In this document: one piece after another, positions 10,690 to 19,649 of the stretch | Layout: every line of letters starts with the position of its first letter | How positions within the stretch are numbered: position 1 is the stretch's first letter | NCBI GenBank assembly: GCA_049999725.1 | Contig: JBNGIS010033923.1 | Span: 1 to 33,006 of the forward strand | DNA from: Haplomitrium mnioides | Lineage: Eukaryota > Marchantiophyta > Haplomitriopsida > Calobryales | DNA: 33,006 nucleotides | Direction of reading: 5' to 3' | The notes under the pieces: generated by a model | Database searches by the model: none | What the model was told of the DNA's origin: nothing | What the model saw: only the letters and a program-made list of their open reading frames with translations | Position numbers and translations under genes: made by a program

Positions 10690-11205
10690 GTTTGAATTCA
10701 CTGACAAGACAACGTGAAGCAGAGTTACTCGTTCAAGGGGAACCGGAGGATTTAGAGGAGGACTGGGGGGAGACGTAGGTGACCTCATCCTTGCAGGCGG
10801 ACCAGGGCGGAAGGTTACTGATACGGTGTCTCGATTGTATTCTAGTCAGCTTGGACTTCGGGAGAGGCCACCATGGGAGGACTTGGGGTCTTCTCTACAT
10901 TCTATGTGTAGAAGCATCACGACTTGAGGACAAGGAAACCGCAATGAGGGTTGCTGGAGTGGGAATTCAGTGAGGATCAACGTGAAGCAGGGGTACTAGC
11001 TTCTAGGGGCCAGGGGGATTTAGAGGAGGACTAGGGAGAGACCCAGGTGACCTCATCCTTGCCGGTGGACCAAAGCGAAGGGTTACTGATACGTAGATTC
11101 GAAGGGATTTCGGCCAATTATGACTTCGGGAGAGGCCGCCAAGTGAGGAGCTTGGGGTTGTCTCTGTCGTTCCTTGTGTGTGAGCATCAGCCCATAGTGT
11201 TCTGA
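10690..11205 (+). repeat. 268-bp tandem duplication in solo LTR
   Basis: AACGTGAAGC at 10711 recurs at 10979, and GACCTCATCC at 10781 recurs at 11049, both 268 bp apart. Further matching blocks include the GACTTCGGGAGAGGCC segment. The two units are diverged. Confidence 0.8.
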
Positions 11206-11487
11206 AGACACTCTGGTGTGTTAATTCTCAAGTGGAGCTGAGAGAGGGGGGGGAGCTGTGCCAGTGCCGGTGCACTGCATAGTAAGACTCGTCGAGGCTC
11301 GAGGGTGGAGTGGGCTACCTGCAGCTGGTAAAGCTCTCTTCCAGAGGTGGAAGTAAAAGAAACTCTCTTCCTAGCCTGAGGAAGTAAAAGCAGGGCTTCT
11401 CGCGAGGGAAGTTAAAAAACTATCTGGAGTAGAGGGTGTGTGGGTTGCTGGGCTGTAGTTGTAAGGCAGCGAGATTCACAAGGGAAG

Positions 11488-11496
11488 TATAAATAG
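11488..11496 (+). promoter_or_regulatory. TATA box in solo LTR
   Basis: TATAAATAG lies just where the GC-rich part gives way to a T-rich part. It is a likely LTR promoter, with transcription starting about 30 bp downstream. Confidence 0.5.
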
Positions 11497-12166
11497 TTAG
11501 AATTCCATAGTGCCTTCAAGGACTCTGTTTTCTCTTGTATATTGTATAAATGTGTTTGTCCATATATGTGTAGTTAGATTTCCCTTCTGCATGTGTATGC
11601 TCTTGGATTGTTAGATTAGTAGACATCGGTTCAGCTGAGCAGACCCTGGGAACACACTTGAAGGGGGAGTCCAATCCCTTGACACAAGTCTGGCATCTTG
11701 GAGGTGAATGCTCTCTGTTCATGATCCTATTTGCATAGTTAGGAATTAGTGCAGCTTAGGAATTAGTTAGGAATAGTTGTATCACACCTGTGACCACCCT
11801 GAAAGGGGGAGTCCAGAGCTGTTGTATGTTCAGCTGTGCAGGTCACCAACACCATTCTGCCCAAGCACAAATAAGGTGACAGAGCCTAAGTCATTGGGTC
11901 CTAAGAATAAAGAGAAAAAATCGCACAAAGCTAGCTGGGTGTTATGGATGTGGACCTGTGCAAGGTTGAATGTCTGACTTGAGTGTGAGAAGAAGAACAG
12001 TGAGAGAAGCATACCAGGCCTGTAAGGAGAGGAAGAGTCCTTAAGGTCTGAAAGTGGTAACTGGCAAGGGGCCATCTCAGAAAAGAACCTGAAAGCCCGT
12101 AAACCCGTCCTCCCCTGCCTCGAAACGGGGCCTGAAAAGGTTAAGGGCCAAAAGAGGGGAGTGACA

Positions 12167-12340
12167 ATATATAAGATGCATGTAATAAAGTTCATGTTGG
12201 CATGGACGTCTAAGTTTGAATGAATCAGTTTTGGGTGAAACAATGGATAATATATAAGATGTTTGCTTTGAAATCCATGCTAGCATGAGCATATGTGTTT
12301 AAATGAATTAGTTTTGAGAGGTGGAGCATCGGCATGCAAG
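12167..12340 (+). repeat. Right target duplication and continuation of the 83-bp tandem repeats
   Basis: ATATA (12167-12171) repeats the left target site. The next sequence continues the 83-bp unit interrupted at 8336, and further unit boundaries fall at 12218 and 12301. Confidence 0.65.
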
Positions 12341-12476
12341 ATTGTATTTGTTTAGTTTTGATTTGTAAAAATATATTTTAAAATTATGAATTATAAAGTC
12401 CTTGCTCACACGAGTCACTTATTTGATTTTCATTTTTGGAGTAGATTTTTGAAGGATATAAGAGATTGAGTATATG
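12341..12476. other. AT-rich 3' flank of copy 1, no gene seen
   Basis: This is an AT-rich spacer ending in GAGTATATG (12468-12476), a possible 9-bp target site of element copy 2. The partner GAGTTTATG lies at 20483-20491. Confidence 0.4.
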
Positions 12477-12640
12477 CATATATAAAACAACCGCTACTTT
12501 GAACCAAGAATAGGCTATTCAAAACATGAACTTATATTTTTTGGGAAAAATAATGATTTTTGAATTAAAAAAAACATTAAAAAACGAGGTTCTTTTTAAA
12601 AACAAAAGTACATGAGTTTTTTGGATTTGTTTTTGGCCGT
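12477..12640 (+). repeat. Left terminal repeat of element copy 2
   Basis: The sequence is homologous, in reverse complement, to 1-134 over its full length. The outer core is AAAACAACCGCTACTTTGAACC. A similar end with ATGAAACAACTGCTACTTTGAAC is found on the opposite strand at 21010-21034. Confidence 0.6.
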
Positions 12641-13372
12641 TTCAACAAGCATGATCGAGCGAGAGTCAATTTCATTATGCAAAATCAATCAATGTTATTA
12701 GTTTTTATGAAAATATTGGAAAACTCAAATTTGATGAAAAGCATAAAATTATAGTAAGTTCTCACCAAAAAACTACATTTATCATTGATTACAATTCTAA
12801 GCCTAAAAGTTGAAATACAAGTCACAAAAAGCTACTTTGAAATATGTTTGATTACACAAACTATAGGTGCGCGTAGACATGGTGCTCTTCAAACCTTTTT
12901 GTTGGAAAACAATTACAAAACAAAACAAAAAAACCCGAGATGGCTAGAAGTCAAGGTTATGAGTTTGCAATGGTAAACACAAAAACAAAGAAAACGAAAC
13001 ATGGCATGGATTTAGGAGCTTTATTTTAAACTTCAAGAAAGAAGTAAGCTTTCACTTTTAATTGAAAATCCATGCAATCAAAAGTTAACATGGGCTTTCA
13101 AAAAGGCTTAGCATTTAAAAATATTTTATAATTCAACAAAGTATATGCACAAACATATCATAGTTCAGAATCAAAAATACAGTAGCTAAGTAGATTGAAT
13201 TAATATTGTAAACAAGAAACATCTCCAAGTTCTAGACTTGATTCAACTAAACAAAGGTCTTAAGATCTACAAAAGAGTTTATAACTTGTGTACAAACAAA
13301 TTTGTAATCGGTAGTCTTTATATGAAGATGCTTGAGGGTTGTACATGAGAAGTAGAACTTGTGGAAGGCTTG
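12641..13372. other. AT-rich region, no gene seen
   Basis: There is no convincing reading frame on either strand. It probably forms the 3' flank of the minus-strand gene of copy 2. Confidence 0.4.
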
Positions 13373-13745
13373 GACTTCCACCCCAAAGTCTAGGCGCACC
13401 TAGGAATCCAAACTCAACATGTGAACACTCCACCCCAAAGTCTATGTGCGCATAGGAATCCGAACTCACCATATGAACACTCCACCTCAAAGTCTCTGCA
13501 CAATTAGGAATCCAAGCTCAACATGTGAACACTCCACCTCAAAGTCTATGCGCGCATAAGAATCCGAACTCACCATATAAACACTCCACCCCAAAGTCTC
13601 TCCACAATTAGGGATCCAAGCTCAACATGTGAACACTCCACCCCAAAGTCTATGCGTGCATAGGAATCCAAACTCACCATCTGAACAATCCACCCCAAAG
13701 TCTATGCGCACACAGGAATCAGAACTCACCATCTGAACATTCCAC
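13373..13745. repeat. Minisatellite array 2, 52-bp higher-order period
   Basis: There are seven units with a 52-bp spacing: AAAGTC occurs at 13385, 13437, 13489 and onward. Each unit joins a dyad of the type AGTCTATGCGCGCATAGGAAT to a second dyad, AACTCAACATGTGAACACTCC. The core is the same as in the 24-bp arrays, but two diverged dyads form one amplified unit. Confidence 0.85.
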
Positions 13746-14346
13746 AACAAAAATTGACAAGAACCTAAGTTTTAGGTTTTGCAGAAGAGTTTTTGTACGC
13801 ACGACGTTTCGACTTGCGAATCAAAGTCTATGCACGCATAGGGTTCACACTTTTACAACCGAGAATACAGACTGTAAATGTTCTATTTTTTGCAACAAAC
13901 TCTACGCACGCAAAAGATTTCGATTTCTAATTCGGAATCTAAAAGTTAAAACAAGTACAAAGCTCTATATCTGAGTCAAACAATGCAAAGGGTTTTCAGT
14001 TTTACATCAAAGCCTTAACAAGAAAAAAAAACAATTAGTCAATTTGGACAGATGCTGTAGTGAGACAATAACCTTAAACTCTTCTAGAAAACAATAAAGT
14101 TGGAAATAAATACTTACATTTTGGAGAAGAAAATATTTTTACAAAGCAAATAAAAATATTAACTAAAGATTTAAGTTTCATCTATAGAGAATAGCATTCA
14201 ACTTGGAATGATTTACAATCAAAAGTTCAAGTTGGCAAAAATTCAACAGGTTGCTTCAAAAGATTCTCAAGTACTTTTTAAAATAATAATCTTAAATTAC
14301 AATATACTTGAAAATACAGAATATAGAACAAAACTTTTGAATGACT
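13746..14346. other. AT-rich region downstream of the minus-strand gene, no gene seen
   Basis: It contains two more diverged dyad-core units near 13820-13915. The part next to 14346 is weakly similar to 22900-23020, the matching flank of the copy 3 fragment. Confidence 0.4.
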
Positions 14347-15148
14347 TTAGTCACTTGTCTCGACTTCTTTGAATTCAACATCAGAAGATTCATCGAGGTT
14401 TGTTTGATCTGTCTCAGTGTTAATGACAGTGATTGAATCTCTTTGAAACATTTTAGGATTGAGGACTTTTTGTCTTTTGTACTTAAATAGATTTGCTTTA
14501 ATGGTAGCTAGAGTAGTTTTCTTCAATTGGTTTTTTTTGGTAAGAAGAAAATCAAAAAACAAAATTGTGATTTGTGTCATATCAAGGATATCAATATGTA
14601 ACTTGGATTTGCGTTTCCCTTTTGTTGCTGCTATTTTTTCTGAGAAGTACTATCCAAAAAATGCATCTTCAACCAAACAAGCAAACCATTGAACTCGTAC
14701 TTGTTTCGGATTTGGAGAATTTTCCTCATCAAATGACAAAACTATGAGAAATTTGGCAACCCAAAATGGTCTGCCCTTTGGATCCAGAGATGCAACAACA
14801 CAAATAAACATTCTAGCTTTCAACTCATGTAGATTGCTGAATTTATGCCCGTATCGAGTGTTGTGCAAAAAAGTCCCTTCTCGTGGCCTAAGTGCTCCAT
14901 CGTAGATTTCTTGATGTGTAGAAAGTATTTGTTGTACCGGTGTATCTTCTTCTGTCTATAGAGCATCAAGCTAAGAATCTAGACAAGCATTTTGAGAATC
15001 ATTACAAGTGTTTGACTTTTGTGAAGGTGGAAAGGCAAATTCTACTTCGAGTCGTCATCTTTTTTTTCAAGAATGTAGGTCGCAATCTCTTGTTGGGCAA
15101 GAAAAAAGTCATTCCACCATTGAATATCAGAATCTGTAAAGAACTTGT
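14347..15148 (-). pseudogene. Minus-strand gene of the element, unknown function (start lost in gap)
   Basis: The last exon on the minus strand runs in one frame from about 14948 to a TAA at 14347-14349. Only one TAG (14650-14652) interrupts it. An AG acceptor at about 14949 and an upstream open segment (15042-15148, with a D-I-Q-W-W-N-D-F-F motif) suggest an earlier exon entering the N gap. The protein has R-P-F-W-V-A-K-F-L followed by V-R-V-Q-W-F-A, a pattern reminiscent of agenet/chromo/BAH-like small beta domains. It then has a basic stretch and an acidic S/T/E/D-rich C-terminus. The C-terminus is conserved at protein level in a second fragment at 23027-23178, which supports a real gene. 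It could be part of a transposase or an accessory protein; I cannot tell which. Confidence 0.5.
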
Positions 15149-15548
15149 NNNNNNNNNNNNNNNNNNNNNNNNNNNNNNNNNNNNNNNNNNNNNNNNNNNN
15201 NNNNNNNNNNNNNNNNNNNNNNNNNNNNNNNNNNNNNNNNNNNNNNNNNNNNNNNNNNNNNNNNNNNNNNNNNNNNNNNNNNNNNNNNNNNNNNNNNNNN
15301 NNNNNNNNNNNNNNNNNNNNNNNNNNNNNNNNNNNNNNNNNNNNNNNNNNNNNNNNNNNNNNNNNNNNNNNNNNNNNNNNNNNNNNNNNNNNNNNNNNNN
15401 NNNNNNNNNNNNNNNNNNNNNNNNNNNNNNNNNNNNNNNNNNNNNNNNNNNNNNNNNNNNNNNNNNNNNNNNNNNNNNNNNNNNNNNNNNNNNNNNNNNN
15501 NNNNNNNNNNNNNNNNNNNNNNNNNNNNNNNNNNNNNNNNNNNNNNNN
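15149..15548. other. Assembly gap, 400 N
   Basis: This is a run of 400 N between the 5' ends of the two divergent genes. It hides the start of the minus-strand gene and possibly the promoter or first exon of the plus-strand gene. Confidence 0.99.
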
Positions 15549-15724
15549 GGGCTGCTTGTGCTGTCCCCAGATGCAATTACCCTTTATAGCGCAACTCGCA
15601 AATGATTTTCTTTCTTTGAAATGAAGGAGAAGGATATTTTTGTGAAGCATCTTCACGCCACAAAGGAAGATGGCAAGGTAAATTCTGAAATCCTTTTTCT
15701 TTTGTTTGTTTTCTTACTAAGTCA

Positions 15725-16190
15725 TAGTTCCCAAGGAGTCCATGCAAGCATGGAGTCTCGAGGTTCAAGCATGCTAAGACTCCAAAGTCCATGTATGCAT
15801 GGACTCCCAAGTCCTTGCGCGTCTGAACCTCGAGAATCCCTGCTTGCATGGACTCTCATTGTCCATGCGCGCATGGACTTTGGAGTCCTTGCGTGCTAGG
15901 ACTTGGGAGTCCTTGTGATCCTGGACTCCCAAGTCCATGTGCGCCTAGACTTCAGATTCCATGCGCGCATGGACTTCGGATTCCATGTGCGTATGAACTT
16001 GGAAGTCCATGCACATGTGGACTTGGGAGTCCAAACACGCAGGGACTCCTATGTCTAAGCGCGTTTGGACTCCAAAGTCCATGCGCATCTGAACTTTGAA
16101 GTCCATGCACAAAAGAACTCCCATCATCCATGCACGCTTGGACTTCGAAGTCTATATGCGCATAGACTCCCTTGTGTAGTGCACAAGCTC
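15725..16190. repeat. Minisatellite array 3, 24-bp period, in intron 1
   Basis: There are about 19 units of 24 bp. A 16-bp perfect palindrome TCCATGCGCGCATGGA occurs at 15862-15877 and again at 15958-15973, exactly 96 bp (four units) apart. Because 24 is a multiple of three, false open frames with eight-residue repeats cross the array on both strands. The array is inside intron 1 of the methyltransferase gene (15678-16272). Confidence 0.92.
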
Positions 16191-17819
16191 AATATTATTA
16201 GAATCTCTACGCACAGTGAATGTTGAGTCTTACACTTATACTTATGCTTAATTATTTTTGTTTTGTTTTCAGTTCACTTAGTTTCTCGTGGATTTTGTGG
16301 ATAGCTACAAAGACACGAAACGCGTCGAGCGCGACTTTGTTAAATTGGCCATCTATATCAAGATTCTAAAGCCCAAGTAGGGCGTCAATATTCAACAAGT
16401 GGTGCTGCATACAAGCGCGGCAACATTCTCAATTCATGCGGTAGGCCCTTCTACCCAAAAGAAAAGAAAGGAGGTTGAGCCAACTGAGGCTCCAAAAAAG
16501 AAGCAACTGGCTGCCAAGAAGAAAAAGTCTGCTCCAGCACCAATCATTGAGAAAGAGCCAGACCCCTCAGAATCTATTAGAAAGTCATCTTCAATTACCC
16601 CTTCGTCTTCATCACCAAGCAACTCAGGGAGAGAATCAGATCTGGAGCCAGTTCAGGCTCCAATATCAAGAGCTAAAAGGCAATCCCAAAGGGGTTGCAA
16701 ACTTTCTAAGAAAAGGAGCAGGTGGACCTTGATATAGTGTCTGAGGAAGACAAGAACAAGATAAAGGAGTCTGCAATCCAGCAATGCAGAGTCCGTGAAG
16801 AAACAATCACAATAAGGCTGGAGAATTTGAATTTGCCTAAACTTGGAATGAACAACTAGGGTTCATTCCAAATTAGAAGGTTGAATGAGGATTTTGTTGA
16901 GCTTGTGGCGCAAAGAATGCTCACAAAAAAGTATGCATATAGTTTTTTCATCGTTGTTGTTGACCCGAAGTGTGGGTTAAGAGACAAGTTAGAGTTTGAT
17001 ATTAGGAACCGTGACAAGTATCGCTACGAGGTTGTAGGAGGCAATTACGGTGTTGCAAGAAAAACAACCATTAATCATGAAATATGGAGCAAAGAATCCG
17101 ACATTATCACTCTGCAATTGTTATGTCTATGTGGGTCTTACACCAACAAAGGCCCGTATTTTTGCATTGATGACAACTACGACCAGAGGTACAAGCTGGA
17201 AATGACCTCCATTCAAAAGGTCAAATATTGGCAATAAAGATTTGTTGAGAGTGGGATGGTGTCATCCCAAAAATTGAAAAGAGAGTTGGTGCTAGAAACG
17301 TTGGAGATAAAGCCCAAGTCAACACTTGAGAAGATCGTAACTTCTCAGGACAACTGGTTCCAGCTGGCGTTCAGAAGTGGAGAGCCCTGAGATCTACAAC
17401 AGAGCATTTTTGTGATGTGGGAGAAGAATGCGGTCAAAGGCCAAAAGCTAAAGGCCAAGGGATCTTTGAGAATGGAAAACATGAAGTGAAGCCGTTGGAG
17501 GTCCCTTCAGGGTCTTCTTGACGAAGTAAAGATTTCAGTTTTGAACCGGGTGGAAGCCGAAGAGCTTTCAATGGACGAAATATCTCGAGAGGCAGAGAGA
17601 TATAAAGTTTTGGTTGTTATGGTTAAAAGTTTTTGTTCAGAGGTTTACTACAACACTTGGGAGGAGGCAAGAGAGGAGTACCCTCTCCACACTAAGGAGT
17701 CCAAGATGGCTGCTTTCTATTCAAACTTCGAGAAGCTTTTGGTAAGTTCTTCTTTTTACATCACATTCATTTCTAAGGAGTTTCAATGAGTTTATTTTAA
17801 GTCCTTTGTTTTCACAAAA

Positions 17820-18125
17820 TAGGTTTAGGGTCCATGTGTTCATGGACTTTGCAGTCAAAGTACGAAAGGACTTCATAGTCCAAACGTGCATGGGCAACAA
17901 AGTCCATGTGCGCATGGACTTCGAAGTCCATGCGCGACTGAACTTCGTTGTTCTTGTGCGCTTGGACTGCGAAGTCCAGTTACATATGGACTTCAAAGTC
18001 CATGCACATATGGACTTCACAATCCAAGTGTGTAGGTAATGCAAAGTCCATACGCCCATGGACTTTGCAGTCCAAGCATGTAGGGACTGTAGAGTCATTG
18101 CACACTTGGAATGCGAGCATGGAAT
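17820..18125. repeat. Minisatellite array 4, 24-bp period, in intron 2
   Basis: The units have the form AGTCCATGTGCGCATGGACTTCGA, about 12 copies. The array fills the intron between the GTAAGT donor at 17742 and the exon that begins near 18195-18218. Array 1 occupies the equivalent intron in copy 1. Confidence 0.9.
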
Positions 18126-19466
18126 TGAATATCCCTCTCTAGCATATAATTTTTTTTATCTCTCTATAATGTTTTCTGTTTTTTTGTGTGCATGGGGACA
18201 AAAATTTCAAACGTCAGCTGGCTAAAATATTGACATCAGTTACAAAAGGTCGAAAAAGATCAGGGGTTGAAGAAGCCCCAGAAGATCAAGATCAGCCTCG
18301 CACTATTGTTTCGTATCCTCCAACTTTCCTTCTTCATTGCCAAAAGGCTAGAGAGTGGAAATCAAGGTAGCAAAGCGGTGTTGCATCTCTTACAATTGAA
18401 GGAGTTGTAAGAGGCGAGGACGAGGACTTAATGTTCTATGTCGATGGTCTCAATGTGGCATTTTACCAAGTCCACAGAGAGGCCAACGCTTGACAGTTGA
18501 AGGGTTTAATGAAACCTAGGTGTTTCACTTTGGCTATTGCGGACATTCCTTACAGTTTCAACCTTAAGGAATGTAAGCATGACAATTCTGAACCATTTTC
18601 AAAAGATGATATTTTTGACATGGTTTCATCTTTTGTGGCAATTACAACATCGGATTTTTGGTCTTTTGTTATTATACACTTGTCGCAACAGTTTGGCATC
18701 GTTGAGGATGCCTTTTTGGAAGTTTGCTATGCAATCGACCACGACATCTTGTAGATTGTTTTTTGATCTTTTAGTTTTTAATTTCTCTTTTTTACTTTTC
18801 CTGCACTTTGGTTACAATGTTTAATTTGTTTATTTTTCTTTTTACAAAGACAAGAGCAACGTTCATTATTCTAGTGGTCCTAGAATTGCACATGCCCACG
18901 AATATTGGACTGTGGGCTACTCGACAAAAGAAGGGAAGAGGAGCATGAGGCTTTTTAATTTGCAGCCTACTCCTGCGGTTGGACTTCCTCGACAAATCAT
19001 GTGTAGTGTTTTTAGTTGCCATGCGATTTCTGCCAAACTTAAACACCCAAGAGATTATGCTTCTGTCAATGTTTATCAAAAGCCGCACGCGTTTTACAAA
19101 TTTTTCATCGACCATTTATCAACAGAGCAAGATTGGATCTTAGATCTTTGCTCTAGGTTGGGCACAAGCCTTGTCTATGCTTTAAAACTGATGCAAAATT
19201 GCATCGTAGTGGAATATGATAGATGTCAGTGTATCTACATTCTTGAGAGGGTTTTGGAGATGGCTTCCTTGCCATTCGATGTGACTGAGTCATAGATAAT
19301 TTATGCATACCACAAGAAACCTATTCCTTCTGGTACTGCAGGTGCTACTAGTGATTCTGTCACAATATTTGGGACTGGAAAGTCTCGACATGACTCTCTA
19401 GTGGCTGCAGATGCTCAACCTTTGGATTTAGATGAGACAATTCCTTTCGAGGAGGATAAAGCTTGA

Positions 19467-19649
19467 TCATTTGTTTGAACAAATTTTTTTATTAATAAAG
19501 TATTTTTTTTACAAAGTTTTATTTGCCAAAGTTTCAACTTGTTGCACTCTCAATCCATTTCAAGTCTTTTCATCACGATTCAATTTGGTGTGCCTAAGAA
19601 TGGTTTGGAGTTAGTTGCTAGTATAAGAATGGGTTGGAGTCAATTGCTA
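19467..19649 (+). other. 3' flank of methyltransferase copy 2
   Basis: The sequence after the stop contains ATTAATAAAGT (about 19490-19500), a possible poly(A) signal context (AATAAA at 19493). The equivalent in copy 1 is at 8165-8180, on the far side of the Copia insertion. Confidence 0.4.

Larger units (their letters stand above)
8337..12166 (+). mobile_element. Large GC-rich solo LTR (3830 bp) with 5-bp target duplication
   Basis: The element begins TGTCA and ends TGACA, the canonical inverted LTR ends, and is flanked by ATATA at 8332-8336 and ATATA at 12167-12171. No direct terminal repeats, primer-binding site or pol sequence are seen inside, so a solo LTR from LTR-LTR recombination is the best reading. 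A TATA box at 11488-11496, about 680 bp from the 3' end, fits a very long U3 followed by R and U5. The plus orientation is inferred from that box. Base composition differs sharply from the neighbours: 8500-11450 is GC- and CpG-rich while the flanks are AT-rich. Alternative reading: a non-autonomous LARD-like element with very short or unrecognised LTRs. Confidence 0.72.
15606..19466 (+). pseudogene. ParB-like / beta-class DNA N6/N4-methyltransferase gene (copy 2), degenerate
   Basis: Four exons can be traced: to 15677; 16273-17741; about 18218-18748; about 18850-19466 (TGA). Introns 1 (15678-16272) and 2 (from 17742, GTAAGT donor) are phase 0 and keep frame. Domains in order are: a short N-terminal helical part; a K/S/P-rich linker (16430-16720); a ParB-like segment with Y-E-V-V-G-G-N-Y-G-V-A-R (17024-17065) and a following Q-R-Y-K-L-E-M-T-S-I-Q-K-V segment; a helical middle; then a methyltransferase part. 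That part has A-D-I-P-Y (motif IV, DPPY class, 18542-18553) and, near the end, D-W-I-L-D-L-C-S-R-L-G-T (motif I, 19131-19166) followed by V-V-E-Y-D. Motif IV before motif I is the beta-class order. In-frame stops are at 16279, 16378, 16857, 17235, 17388, 17487, 18368, 18493 and 19293, with one frame change near 16700. The likely role, before decay, is DNA adenine or cytosine-N4 methylation linked to DNA binding. No substrate can be inferred. Confidence 0.55.

Noticed and set aside
11330-11360. tRNA-like phrase (GCAGCTGGTAAAGCTCTCTTCC) in the solo LTR
   Set aside because: The flanking sequence does not form an acceptor stem or a T-arm, so no tRNA gene is supported.
15848-16127. Open frames on both strands with eight-residue repeats (for example S-P-C-A-H-G-L-x) that look like repeat proteins
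   Set aside because: They are products of the 24-bp minisatellite, whose period is a multiple of three. The array lies in an intron, and both strands give similar repeats.
17721-18142. Repeated W-T-x-K-S-M-type open frames on both strands
   Set aside because: These come from the 24-bp minisatellite in intron 2, not from a gene.
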